Origin: Larix kaempferi
Lineage: Eukaryota > Streptophyta > Pinopsida > Pinales > Pinaceae
DNA: 64,000 nt
Assembly: GCA_027924585.1 (NCBI GenBank)
Contig: BSBM01000106.1
Span: 36,602,501 to 36,666,500 of the forward strand
Direction of reading: 5' to 3'
Part shown: positions 11,591 to 22,127 of the stretch, in pieces
Position numbering within the stretch: the stretch's first letter is position 1
Layout of the letters: each line of letters opens with the position of its first letter
The notes under the pieces: model-generated
Seen by the model: the letters and a program-made list of their open reading frames with translations, nothing else
The model's database searches: none
Told to the model about the DNA's origin: nothing
Program-made: the position numbers and the translations under genes

Positions 11591-12287
11591 TGTTAAAACA
11601 GTAATCTATACTTAGTACCATAGTCCATAACCATAGTCAAATTTTATTGCTCATGTGCTTCATCACACCATAGTTTGGACTAGGTGACTTTAGTTGGTCA
11701 AATACCCACATTTGAGAGTGTTCACACCCACTTCCAAGCAAACCAGTTCACCCAACCTCCTGTTTTGTCCAAAAGTGCACCCTCATTAAATGCTGGAGTG
11801 ATCTCTCTCCTTGATTTGGGGAATTACTGTTGACTAGGAGCGCTAGGGTGGATTTTGCCCAATTTTGGCTAGATTTGGAGCATTTATTGCTCCCTTGGTC
11901 CTCCCAAACACCTCTATTTGATCACCCACGCCTGCCTTGGCCTCATTTATGACCCAGCATGCTTCAGCCACCTTCACACCTGAATTCGTGACTGTTTGGG
12001 ATGATTAGGACTGAGTTGGACCTACCTAGGGTGGATTGAGGCCAATTTGGAAATTTTGACTTGTACACTCATCTTGAGCTATCTAATGCTCTCAAATTTC
12101 TTATGGATGTAATAAAAACATGTTCTTAACATTTTCACATGTTAGACAGTCAGATAATGCAAAGATTAAGTTCACATTGTGTGTAAAATTGTCTCCTTTT
12201 TCAAGCTTTTTCACTGGTTTTGCAAATAATTCGATTTTGTGAGGTTATCCATAGCTCCTAGATCTTACTGTGATCAAAATACTCACA
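11591..12287 (+). repeat. 3' LTR of Copia B
   Basis: It is 697 bp, starts tgttaaaac and ends actcaca, and is followed by the second TSD copy, catat. Confidence 0.95.
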
Positions 12288-12827
12288 CATATCAATCATG
12301 TACATAATAATGCAAGCACACAAGAGACAATAGACACACAGAGTTTCACTGGGGAAAACCATAAAGGTGAAAAACCCCACAACTTCCTCAGAGATAGATA
12401 GAGCAATGATACAACCTAAGCATAAGAGATATACTCATAGCAGCAACTTCTCCTCCTCCACTAGTGCGCTACATTCCAATGAGTGTAAGAGTGAGAAAGT
12501 GAATGATCAAATAGAGTGCCTCCTGCACTCTATTTATACATGACTTGAATTGCCTAATAACCTTTACTAGGTCGGCCTCAACTTAACCACTTAACATAAT
12601 GCTGATAAGGATAACCCCCAATAGGGTGGTCTAATAACCCTTTAACCCACATGACTTATACAAGGCCAACCCCATCAAGGTGGTATAACAACCCATCAAG
12701 TATAAGTTACGACACTTACAATATAAATAATGACACTTCTGTATAGAGGAATAATAACATCTCTATAGGAATACAATATACATATATGTGAAATACATTC
12801 CGAAGTTACAATTACATCAACAGTTCT

Positions 12828-13069
12828 TTTAATTTCTTAAAAATTTCTTCACATTTGTTATCCCAAACAAATTTCTTACCCTTCTTTTGTAAAGAGGTTA
12901 TAGGATTTGTTATTTGTGAGAATCCTTCTATAAACTTACGATAGTAACCTATAATTCCCATAAAATAGCGTACCCCAGTTACATCTTTAGGGGTAGGCCA
13001 TTCATTAATTTCTTTTATCTTGTCCGTGTTTACTATGATTCCATCCTTGGATATCACATGCCCTAGATA
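12828..13069 (-). pseudogene. Gypsy G RT C-terminal/connection segment
   Basis: The minus strand encodes VISKDGI, GIIGYYRKFIEGFS, ITSLQKKGKKFVW and the KKLKELL end, the usual junction of gypsy RT to RNase H. A single TAG at 13070-13072 separates it from the RT core in the same frame. The reading frame runs into the TSD of Copia A and resumes at base 162. Confidence 0.85.
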
Positions 13070-13481
13070 CTATATTTCATCTTTAAAGAAATCACATTGG
13101 TTGAATTTAGCGTAAAGTTGGTGTTCTCTTAACACTTGTAGAATTATATTTAAGTGTTCATCATGTTCTTCTTTAGTCTTAGAATAAATTAAAATGTCAT
13201 CAATAAACACCACTACAAATTTATCCAAGTAATTATGTAAAACGTTATTCATTAGACACATGAAAACTGCTGGAGCATTAGTTAGCCCAAAAGGCATAAC
13301 CACGAACTCGTAGTGCCCGTAACGGGTTCTGAAAGAAGTCTTAAAGATGTCCTCATCTTTAATTCTGACTTGATGGTACCCCGACCTCAAGTCTATCTTA
13401 GAAAATATCGTGGCACCGCATAGTTGATCAAACAGATCATCGATGCAGGGAAGGGATATCTGTTCTTTATGGTCATCTTAT
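13070..13481 (-). pseudogene. Gypsy G RT core, duplication copy 1
   Basis: This carries [31 protein letters not shown] and the catalytic [10 protein letters not shown]. The upstream part ([19 protein letters not shown]) is in frame, but a one-base frameshift near 13430 separates it from the preceding RYPFP. The matching frameshift is also in copy 2, so the element was already broken when the block duplicated. Confidence 0.88.
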
Positions 13482-14303
13482 TTAACTGGCGGTAATATAT
13501 GCATAAACACAAAGTTCCATCCTTCTTTTAACAAAAATGACAGGTGCTCCCCACAGAGACACACTTGGCCTTACGTAATTTTTATCAATTAGTTCCTTTA
13601 ACTGTGATTTAAGTTCATTAAGTTCTAGAATGTTCATTCTGTAAGGAGCCTTTGAGTTTGGTACCGCTCCCGGTACTAGCTCAATGGTGAAATCTAATTC
13701 TCTTTTCGGAGGTAGTCCTGGAATTTCTTCCGAGAATACATAAAAAAATTTCTTGAGAATGGGTATGTCTTCCAACTTTAACTTATCTTCCTTAGTTGAA
13801 TGTTCGTCATTAATTATATTTACAGCAAACAACGTACACCCTTTATGAACAACCTTTTTAACTTGCAAAGTAGAAATTTGTCTAACACAAGTCTTTCTAG
13901 GAATTCCTTTTACTGTTACAGTTTCACATTTATCATTCAAACAAGTAAAGGCCTTTTCAAAATAGTTTAATACTACCCTATGCTTTTCTAGCCAATCCAT
14001 TCCAATCAAAACATCATAAGAACCTAAATGTAACACATTTAGCTTAACATGAGTTCTAAACTGATTCATCAATAATTCACACTCTTTTATATAATCAGTC
14101 ACCTTTCTTTTAGTTCCAATAGCTAATTGGACCAGCCATGAATTTTCAAACTTGTCTATTTTCATATTGCAACATTTTACTAAATCAGGTGACACATAGC
14201 TAAGACTTGCTCCTAGATCAATTAAAATAGAAATGGGTTTATCTTTCAACATACCTTCTACTTCAACCATGGAAGTTTGATGATTAGCCTGTCTGTTTTC
14301 CAA
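13482..14303 (-). pseudogene. Gypsy G protease and RT N-terminus, copy 1
   Basis: The open frame is 273 codons. The aspartic protease motif LIDLGASLSYVS lies near residue 27, and YDVLIGMDWLEKH follows. The segment PGLPPKRELDFTIELVPGA leads into RT, with the YRMNILELNELKSQLKEL region. The frame leaves RT at FVKRR because one A is missing in a poly-A run near 13520. In the next frame RT continues with CIYYRQLNK. Copy 2 has the same break. Confidence 0.88.
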
Positions 14304-14332
14304 GGCTACATTGATTATGGGAATTTCCCTCG

Positions 14333-15040
14333 CTAGATCACCAACAGTATCCTCCTCCTATACTGTGTGTATGTTGTTGACGGTCCTCTTTCTGAGTGGG
14401 AAGTTTGATGCATAGTGAGGTCCCTGACAGTCCCAACATTTAACAGGTTCTTTCTGTTCATTGTTTTTAACAAAAATTTTAGGTGGATCTCTGTTTCGTG
14501 TAGCTGTAAAATTTGGTTGTACATTACCTCTTGAATTATTCCCTTGAAATTTTTTGTTAGAATAATTACGTGAATTATTATTTCCAAAGTTGCGATTAAA
14601 ATAAAAATGTTTTTTCGTTTGTTCAAAATTATTAGGCCTTTTTACTTTCCAGCTTGGTATGCCTTCCCTTTTCTTGTTCTGTTCATAACAAATATTTTAT
14701 TTCCTCATGGTTTCTTCAAGAGTTCTAGGATCATCATACTCAATTCTGTCCTTTATATGAGAGGGTAAACAACTCAGAAATATCTGTACCTTAGGATTTT
14801 CTTCAGTAATGTAAGGCACATACCTTAACAAATTTAAAAACTTGCTGCTTAATTCCCTCATATCCATGGAACCTAACTTTAATTCATAAAACTCTTTAGC
14901 TCGTTCCTCATAATACCGTTCCGACATAAACTTTCTTTTAAAATACTTCTTAAAATTACTCCAGTTTACATTTTTCTCTTTTAAGCCTTTTACTCGTTTC
15001 AGATCTTGCCACTAGATGTCTACTTTTCCAGTCAGATCAT
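14333..15040 (-). pseudogene. Gypsy G gag C-terminal part, copy 1
   Basis: The capsid-like segment (14697-14927) has YYEERAKEFYELKLGSMDMR and PHIKDRIEYDDPRTLEE-type residues. It is followed by an Asn-rich linker and a knuckle CWDCQGPHYASNF near 14404-14440. The last ligand of the CX2CX3HX4C box is Phe instead of Cys. Stops divide the frame. At 15040 the gag sequence is joined to RT of copy 2, which makes a chance RT-gag fusion frame at 15012-15335. Confidence 0.82.
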
Positions 15041-15313
15041 CTTTAAAGAAATCACATTTGTTGAATTTAGCGTAAAGTTGGTGTTCTCTTAACACTTGTA
15101 GAATTATATTTAAGTGTTCATCATGTTCTTCTTTAGTCTTAGAATAAATTAAAATGTCATCAATAAACACCACTACAAATTTATCCAAGTAATTATGTAA
15201 AACGTTATCCATTAGACACATGAAAACTACTGGAGCATTGGTTAGCCCAAAAGGCATAACCACGAACTCGTAGTGCCCGTAACGGGTTCTGAAAGAAGTC
15301 TTAAAGATGTCCT

Positions 15314-15904
15314 TGTTGAGATATTGTAACTTCAAAGAATATTATATTTGTACTTTATTATTCCGGAGATGATTCATTCCTCCGTGAAGATCTTATTGTA
15401 TATCCGGAGATGTTTATTCCTCCGTCGGAATGTGGTAACTCGGGTTATTAGACTTCCCTAGTGGGGGTCGGCCCTAAATGTGTTATGTGGGTCAAAGGGT
15501 TATTAGACCACCCTAGAGGGGTCGGCCCAGTCAGTTATAATGGGGTATTTAACCTAATGGTTAAATACGAGCCTACATGTACTTGTGTACAATACATATC
15601 AGAGTAGTGTATAAATAGAGGAGGTGTGTTCCTCATTATACACACTCTCACTCACTTGTGGAGGAGAGGTCTGCTATTGTGGAGGAGGAGATCATGTCTC
15701 AGGGTTTCATCTTTGTATATTGCTGGTCATCTATATTGAGGAAGCTTTGCTGGGTTTTCTACCCCATGAGGGTTTCCCAGGATAAATCTCTGTCTCTTGT
15801 GTTTATGCTGTGCTTGTTGTTTCTTCAGTGATCCTGTATATGCTATTATTGTGAAATGGAATGTAATGCTGATATTTTCTGTCTTAGCATATTAAATTTT
15901 AACA
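15314..15904 (+). mobile_element. Solo LTR S1 (A-family copia)
   Basis: It is 591 bp, starts tgttgagatatt, ends ttttaaca and is flanked by TSD gtcct (15309-15313 and 15905-15909). The empty site gatgtcctcatc survives in copy 1 near 13345. Its stretches around ggtcggcc, the TATAAATAGAG box and the accccatgagggtttccc leader resemble the reverse complement of the LTR of Copia A. It therefore belongs to a related family in the opposite orientation. No internal sequence remains, so it probably arose by LTR-LTR recombination. Confidence 0.93.
15610..15620 (+). promoter_or_regulatory. TATA box of solo LTR S1
   Basis: The sequence is TATAAATAGAG, in the same relative position as in the other A-family LTRs. 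Confidence 0.65.
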
Positions 15905-16037
15905 GTCCTCATCTTTAATTCTGACTTGATGGTACCCCGACCTCAAGTCTATCTTAGAAAATATCGTGGCACCGCGTAGTTGATCAAACAGATCATCGAT
16001 GCAGGGAAGGGATATCTGTTCTTTATGGTCATCTTAT

Positions 16038-16859
16038 TTAACTGGCGGTAATATATGCATAAACACAAAGTTCCATCCTTCTTTTAACAAAAATGACAAG
16101 TGCTCCCCACAGAGACACACTTGGCCTTATGTAATTTTTATCAATTAGTTCCTTTAACTGTGATTTAAGTTCATTAAGTTCTAGAATGTTCATTCTGTAA
16201 GGAGCCTTTGAGTTTGGTACTGCTCCCGGTACTAGCTCAATGGTGAAATCTAATTCTCTTTTCGGAGGTAGTCCTGGAATTTCTTCCGGGAATACATAAA
16301 AATATTCCTTGAGAATGGGTATGTCTTCCAACTTTAACTTATCTTCCTTAGTTGAATGTTCATCATTAATTACATTTACAACAAACAACTTACACCCTTT
16401 ACGAACAACCTTTTTAACTTGCAAAGCAGAAATTTGTCTAACATAAGTCTTTCTAGGAATTCCTTTTACTGTTACAGTTTCACATTTATCATTCAAACAA
16501 GTAAAGGCCTTTTCAAAATAGTTTAATACTACCCTATGCTTTTCTAGCCAATCCATTCCAATCAAAACATCATAAGAACCTAAAGGTAACACATTTCGCT
16601 TAACATGAGTTCTAAACTGATTCATCAATAATTCACACTCTTTTATATAATCAGTCACCTTTCTTTTAGTTCCAGTAGCTAATTGGACCAGCCATGAATT
16701 TTCAAACTTGTCTATTTTCATATTGCAACATTTTACTGAATCAGATGACACATAGCTAAGACTTGCTCCTAGATCAATTAAAATAGAAATGGGTTTATCT
16801 TTCAACATACCTTCTACTTCAACCATGGAAGTTTGATGATTAGCCTGTCTATTTTCCAA
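16038..16859 (-). pseudogene. Gypsy G protease and RT N-terminus, copy 2
   Basis: This is a 273-codon frame parallel to 13482-14303, with LIDLGASLSYVSSD and YDVLIGMDWLEKH. It carries the same terminal frameshift, [17 protein letters not shown]. Substitutions between copies are scattered, for example Thr for Ile after LA and Arg for Leu before NVL. That indicates independent drift since duplication. Confidence 0.88.
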
Positions 16860-16919
16860 GGCTGCATTGATTATGGGAATTTCCCTCGCTAGATCACCAA
16901 CAGTATCCTCCTCCTGTAC

Positions 16920-18191
16920 TGTGTGTATGTTGTTGACGGTCCTCTTTCTGAGTGGGAAGTTTGATGCATAGTGAGGTCCCTGACAGTCCCAACATTTAAC
17001 AGGTTCTTTCTATTCATTGTTTTTAACAAAAATTTTAGGTGGATCTCTGTTTCATGTAGCTATAAAATTTGGCTGTACATTACCTCTTGAATTATTCTCT
17101 TGAAATTTTTTGTTAGAATAATTACGTGAATTATTATTTCCAAAGTTGCGATTAAAAGAAAAATGTTTTTTCCTTTGTTCAAAATTATTAGGCCTTTTTA
17201 CTTTCCAGCTTGGTATGCCTTCCCTTTTCTTGTTCTGTTCATAACAAATATTTTCTTTTCTCATGGTTTCTTCAAGAGTTCTAGGATCATCATACTCAAT
17301 TCTGTCCTTTATATGAGAGGGTAAACAGCTCAGAAATATCTGTACCTTAGGATTTTCTTCAGTAATGTAAGGCACATACCTTAACAAATTTAAAAACTTG
17401 CTGCTTAATTCCCTCATATCCATGGAACCTAACTTTAATTCATAAAACTCTTTAGCTCGTTCCTCATAATACCGTTCCGACATAAAATTTCTTTTAAAAT
17501 ATTTCTTAAAATTACTCCAGTTTACATTTTTCTCTTTTAATCCTTTTACTCGTTTCAGATCTTTCCACTAGATGTCTACTTTTCCAGTCAGATCATAAAT
17601 TGCCATTCTAGCTTTTAAATGACTTGAGTAGTTGTAAATTTGAAAGTACTTATTCATACCGGACAACCATGCTTTGGCTTCCTCACTCTTTTTTGTTTCT
17701 CCATTAAAAGTTGGTGGTTTGATCTTCTTAAATTCACTAGAAATTTCTTCGTATGGCTTGTATTTCTTCTTTTCAGTGTAGCAGTCACTGTCACTACTTT
17801 CATTGGAATACTTGTGCCTTTTCCCGCATGCTTTTTCATAAATTTCAGAAGAAGAACTGCTGTCATAATTAGTCAGTTTTAACTTTTTAACCTTACGTTG
17901 GTAGGACATAGTGCCAGATTCAGAGTTATTTTCTGTTCTCTTATCCTTATCATTATTATGGAATTTATCCAACAAGATTTGATTCAACTCCTCTTGAGCT
18001 TTTAGAATTCATTCATTTTCCTTCTTAATAGTTTTAATTTCTATTTTTAAATCTTTAACTGTCCTTAGTAATTCAAATGAATTATCATTTAGTTCAACAA
18101 ATAAATTTAATGCATTAATATGTTTTTGCTCATTATTATTTTGTTCATTATTATGGGACCTGTCCTCAGCTGACTCTTTTGGTCCTTCCAT
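16920..18191 (-). pseudogene. Gypsy G gag, nearly complete
   Basis: It starts at the ATG complement of 18189-18191 (MEGPKESAEDRSHNNEQN). It runs through a coiled, Lys/Glu-rich N-terminus, a Ser-rich patch (NYDSSSSSEIYEKA), the KIKPPTFNGE capsid entry, the capsid body (17052-17483) and a CWDCQGPHYASNF knuckle near 16960-16997. Two single-base stops interrupt it: TGA at 18009-18011 after KKENE, and TAG at 17568-17570 where related gags have Trp before WKDLKR. The last knuckle Cys is Phe here as in copy 1. Confidence 0.87.
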
Positions 18192-18318
18192 ACCTGCAAA
18201 CTAAATTTATATAATGCTAAACAGAAAACAAAATAAAATAGAAATCAGTAATTGAAAATTCTGTTTTAAATTTTAATTGTGCGAGTTGAGCCACTTCAGG
18301 CCTAGTATTTGAACTTGT

Positions 18319-18330
18319 GCTCTGATACCA
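18319..18330 (-). other. Primer-binding site of gypsy G
   Basis: The minus strand reads TGGTATCAGAGC (iMet). Two bases separate it from the LTR edge at 18333, as is common in gypsy elements. Confidence 0.9.
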
Positions 18331-18590
18331 TATGTAACATGCCCAAAATTTCATAAAAATTTAAAATTTCTAAGTAGCATTAAATGCTTATATTTGTTAT
18401 ACGAAAAGTATCGTTAATGATAATTTAGTTCATTTAACATCAGACTAAATGTCTTTTATGACGACACCTACTTCAATGGTTGTCAGAGTTTATTTGCGTT
18501 ACGTCATTTTCATGTAGTGAGTACCATACTTCATCATAACCATATTTTAATGTATGCAACTGATTTCATATATGTATTAATTGTATTATT

Positions 18591-19360
18591 TGTGAAATTC
18601 CGATAGCAGATCTAAGAGCTTATGAATACCTCACAAGAAAGAATTGCAGAAAGAATGAGCAGCAGAACAAAGATGCAATAGAACTCAGATAGGAGTAGAA
18701 TAATCGCACATGTTTCATTAATCTGAATAATAAACAATAATGATACAATGCACAGGATTCAAATACCAAGAGTGTAATTCGAATTAGCCTGCATGGATAG
18801 ATCAAAATATCAGTGGAGTGTCATCAAAGTACAACTAGGAGTCCTGATCATCATCAGTGGATTCATCAATGCACAAGTAACTGTCAACCAGGTGTCAAAC
18901 TGAGTCTAACTAAGTGTGGTAAGTGTAACTGGTACATGGAATCACTAATGTAGTGAATAAGGCTCAGTGGAGGGCGCATGAGGAGCTAACTGGAGTCGGA
19001 ATAGGAATTCTAGTCTCACTGGAGGTCCATTGGAGTGATACAGTTAGTTGAGGAGTCAATCTAGCCTTAAATGAAGGAAAGATCTAAAGATAACTCAACT
19101 AACTGAAGTGCAACTAAGTGGTAGGTGAGAGAGGGCACCTTTCACCAGTGGTAGGTGAAAGGAGGGCACACTAAGCACTAGGAGGGATAAAACTGATCAG
19201 AAAGAAGCTCCCGGGTCTAGCTAAATGAGGACTAGGTGCTGGGACTGATGACTGGGATGCATGCACTTTCATGACTGCATGCAAAAATGCATGCATGACT
19301 GAAAATGCAAAAATGGAGAATGTTGTTAGGACTAGGATGGAGTATAGGAAAATCCCAACA
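18591..19360 (-). repeat. 3' LTR of Copia C
   Basis: The ends are tgtgaaattcc and aatcccaaca. The LTR is 770 bp and is followed by the PPT complement. Confidence 0.93.
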
Positions 19361-19514
19361 CCCTCCCTTAATCCATCCTAGGCCCTGGTAACTAGGACCA
19401 AAGGTCACCCATACAATCAAATAAATGATAAAAGTAAGAACTGTCCATAAACTGAGGAAATGGGGAAAACCTCATGGGAAAAATACCCCCCCTCAAAAGA
19501 ATAGTAAATAACTC

Positions 19515-20100
19515 AAAGAACCATCATACTAAGTAGAAAAAGAAGAAGCTTTCCTCAGTGAAAAACTTTGCAAAAACCTTGGCAAGCTGATCGTCTGTAG
19601 GATGCCAATGCAGGTGCTAGATCCGGATCTGGTCTTCTGATGTGCCTCCCACTGTGTATAAGATGTATTGGATGAATCAAGTCTTTCAGGAAACCTTTCT
19701 GCTACTAGAACGAATGGATCATGATGAGTCTTCCTAAGGGATGGAAGAGTGAACCCCACCATCATGCTTCATCTCTTAGGAAGAGGTAGAAGGAATAATG
19801 CAAGTTTGGCATGATGCTGAAATCTGGTAGTTCTGTGATCAGATGAATTCTCAACTGTGTTCCCAGTAGCTACAAAGACTGTGTGAGCCCATATTGGCCT
19901 TGGATATGGATTGAGAACATGTGTTGGTTCTGGATCTGAATCTGAATGTTCTTGAACTTTGATCTCAACATCAAGATCTTGATCTTGATCTTCATTAGAA
20001 GAAGAGTCACTCGAATCTTCATCATATTCCGAAGGAGTAGGAAGAGAGAAGGGCAGAAAATGTGAACGAATCTCAAATTTGTTGTCAAGGAGGGAACAAA
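19515..20100 (-). pseudogene. Copia C residual pol: IN-RT linker plus RNase H tail
   Basis: Two remnants are joined. At about 19790-20090 an acidic linker (EYDEDSSDSSSNEDQDQD, then PRPIWAHTVFVATGN) aligns with the SRPKWAEKI linker of element B between IN and RT. At about 19555-19600 HPTDDQLAKVFAKFFTEESF is the RNase H C-terminal tail, matching TEQTADIFTKCFTEKTF in B. Everything between, including YVDD, is gone. Two deletions are therefore needed, one removing integrase and one removing RT. Confidence 0.75.
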
Positions 20101-20109
20101 TAGAACATT

Positions 20110-21239
20110 CTTGAACTTGCCCTACTCCATATGTACTATACCCAACCCTTTGGAAGAGATCTGAGAGTTGTCTCCCATGTGAATAGTAGTCCCATCTTTG
20201 AGATCTAAAGAAGAAAACGATTCTTCAGAGGCAACCATGTGGTTGGAGGCTCTAGAATCTATGAGGAGTGCCTTTGATTTTGAAAATCCATCCATCAATG
20301 CATGGCAATCCTCATGACCATTAGATCCACTTCCAGAATTAGACACTTTTGCATCTTTTGGAATAGCAATTTTGTTCTGTTCAAGAAGCTTGGTTAGTTG
20401 ATCTATTTTCTTGTGCATGCAAGATCTCTCAGGGTGGTTCCCTTTCTTGCAGTAGGGACACTTAGATCCATCAGATCTTTTCTGTTTGTCCTTCTTGGAG
20501 CTGGAGGCCCCTTTTGATGGACTTGACTTGGAATTTGTCTTAGGTTGAGATGGATTCTTTTCCTTTCTTTTATGACTCCCTTTCTCATTCGCACTATTTT
20601 CCTCTCCAGCTAAAATAGCTTAATCCTTGGAGGCACTGATGGCACCCATTTGGATCAATTTGTCTTGTTATTGGATGAGGGCTACAGTAAAAACTTCTAA
20701 GGTAGGCATCTTCCATCTAGGGATTGACATTCGTCCAGAGTGGAAGGTAGATACAAAGACAGAAAATTTAGATCCTAGTTTACTCAGAATGGAGAGCACC
20801 AATTGCTCTTCCTTTTTCTCAATGCCACACTGCTTGCATTGCATAACCAATGCTTTGAATTTCAAGAAGAATTATTGAATGGTCTCAAAAATTCTTGGTT
20901 GTCGGGAAACCAATTTATTCTCCAGAGCATGGCCTCTTAGCTCATCTTGTTTTCCAAAGAGGGCCTCTAACTTCAACCATAGATCTCTTGGAGTCTTCAA
21001 CCCTTCGAGATGAAACAGTAGATCTCTAGAAATATGAATGCACATGACAAACCAAAAGCTTCATCTAAGTGATTTAGATGCTTGGCTCTCTCCACAACTG
21101 AATTTGGTTCGGTTTCTCTTCCCATTGTTATCCTGTGTAGAGATTTACTTCTCAAGGACATTTCCATATCAATCTTCCAATCAAAGTAAATGAAAGGAGT
21201 CAGGATTCTAGGAGTGAGAGGAGTGTTCGAATTTCTCAT
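20110..21239 (-). pseudogene. Copia C gag-protease
   Basis: The ATG is at the complement of 21237-21239. The frame has ILTPFIYFDWKIDMEMSLRS, then CKQCGIEKKEEQLVLSILSK, and a complete zinc knuckle CPYCKKGNHPERSC (CX2CX4HX4C, near 20411-20460). The protease motif LLIDSRASNHM follows. As in element B, Arg replaces the Gly of DSGA. Stops and frameshifts split gag into at least four pieces. The protein ends at about 20110 where the first internal deletion begins. Confidence 0.85.
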
Positions 21240-21346
21240 CTCAACTGCTGGAGCGAATGCAAGGTGAAGCTGCTGCTGTAACTGCTGGAACTTCGAATAC
21301 CTGCAAAAAAAATCTCAAGAATGGAGATAGAATATACTATCAACAT

Positions 21347-21358
21347 GCTCTGATACCA
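21347..21358 (-). other. Primer-binding site of Copia C
   Basis: The minus strand reads TGGTATCAGAGC and abuts the LTR at 21359. Confidence 0.92.
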
Positions 21359-22127
21359 TGTGAAATTCCCATAACAAATCTAAGAGCTAATGAATAACTC
21401 ACAAGAAAGAATTGCAGAAAGAATGAGCAGCAGAACAAAGATGCAATAGAACTCAGATAGGAGCAGAATAATCACACATGTTTCATTAATATGAACAATA
21501 AACAATAATGATACAATGCATAGGATTAGAATACAAGAGTGTATTTTGAATTAGCTTGCATAGATAGATCAAAATATTAGTGGAGTGTTATCAAAGCACA
21601 ACTAGAAGTCCTGATCATCATCAGTGGAGTCATCAATGCATAAGTAACTATCAACCAGGTGTCAAACTGAGTCTAACTGAGTGCAGTAGGTGTAACTGGC
21701 ACATGGAAGTACTAATGTATTGAAGGAGGCTCATTGGAGGGCGCATGAGGAGCTAACCGGAGTCAGAATAGGAAGTCTAGTCTCACTGGAGGTCCATCGG
21801 AGTGATACAGTCAGTTGAGGAGTCAATCTAGCCTTAAATCAAGGAAAGATCTAAAGATAACTCAACTAACTGAAGTGCAAATGAGTGGTAGGTGAGAGAG
21901 GGAGCCTTTCACAAGTGGTAGGTGAAAGGAGGGTGCACTAAGCACTAGAAGGGATAAAATGGATTAGAAAGAAGCTCCCGGGGCTAGCTAAATGAGGACT
22001 AGGTGCTGGGACTGATGACTAGGATACATGCAATTTCATGACTGCATGCAAAAATGCATGCATGACTGAAAATGAAAAAATGGAGAATGTTGTTAGGACT
22101 AGGATGGAGTATAGGAAAATACCAACA
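21359..22127 (-). repeat. 5' LTR of Copia C
   Basis: It is 769 bp, tgtgaaattccc to ataccaaca, and is followed by the second ttatt TSD copy. Confidence 0.93.

Larger units (their letters stand above)
6532..12287 (+). mobile_element. Ty1/copia element B, full-length but dead
   Basis: The TSD catat is at 6527-6531 and 12288-12292. The two LTRs are exactly 697 bp each (6532-7228 and 11591-12287). The PBS starts at 7229 and the PPT aaggggggg lies at 11582-11590. Gag, PR, IN, RT and RNase H occur in copia order over 4.0 kb. At least six in-frame stops and one frameshift disable it. A by-eye ungapped comparison of the LTRs gives about 30 differences in 697 (roughly 95.7% identity), mostly transitions. 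Confidence 0.95.
168..12822 (-). mobile_element. Ty1/copia element A, interrupted by element B
   Basis: The boundaries are exact. The TSD gttct lies at 163-167 and 12823-12827, both LTRs are 611 bp net, a PPT complement follows the left LTR and an iMet PBS lies at 6439-6450. On the minus strand the order is 5' LTR, PBS, a 2.6-kb region without gag, protease or integrase, then RT-RNase H and a minisatellite-rich 3' region before the 3' LTR. Removing B leaves about 6.9 kb. By eye the LTRs differ at roughly 40 of 611 sites, more than the LTRs of B that are nested in A, which fits A being the older insertion. Confidence 0.92.
6451..12822 (-). repeat. 5' LTR of Copia A, split by element B
   Basis: The LTR parts are 6451-6531 and 12293-12822 (611 bp net, the same as the 3' LTR). 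They are separated by Copia B and its duplicated catat site. The end ..acatcaaca is intact here. A TATAAATAG box is at the complement of 12530-12538. Confidence 0.92.
13081..15040 (-). repeat. Internal tandem duplication in G, copy 1 (1960 bp)
   Basis: The block from ctttaaagaaatc to gtcagatcat is repeated directly after it (15041-17596). Both copies are exactly 1960 bp once S1 and its 5-bp TSD are removed. TCAT is shared at the left edge (13077-13080), the junction (15037-15040) and the right edge (17593-17596). Confidence 0.93.
15041..16037 (-). pseudogene. Gypsy G RT core, copy 2, split by S1
   Basis: The RT core [10 protein letters not shown] is present in 15041-15308. The 5' part continues at 15910-16037 beyond the S1 insertion. 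The sequence is otherwise co-linear with 13081-13481, with the same frameshift upstream of FDQL. Confidence 0.88.
15041..17596 (-). repeat. Internal tandem duplication in G, copy 2 (1960 bp plus S1)
   Basis: This is the second copy of 13081-15040. The two 273-codon protease frames differ at roughly 15 residues. This copy also contains solo LTR S1 and so is 596 bp longer. Confidence 0.93.
18591..22127 (-). mobile_element. Copia element C, pol-deleted derivative
   Basis: The TSD ttatt is at 18586-18590 and 22128-22132. The LTRs are 770 and 769 bp, an iMet PBS sits at the complement of 21347-21358 and a PPT (complement of ccctccctta) starts at 19361. The 2.0-kb interior has gag and protease, a short IN-RT linker and the RNase H tail. 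Integrase and nearly all RT are missing. Gag is a relative of that of element B and the LTRs resemble those of D. Confidence 0.93.

Noticed and set aside
15012-15335. Apparent RT-gag fusion protein
   Set aside because: It is created by the duplication junction at 15040 and has no ancestral counterpart.
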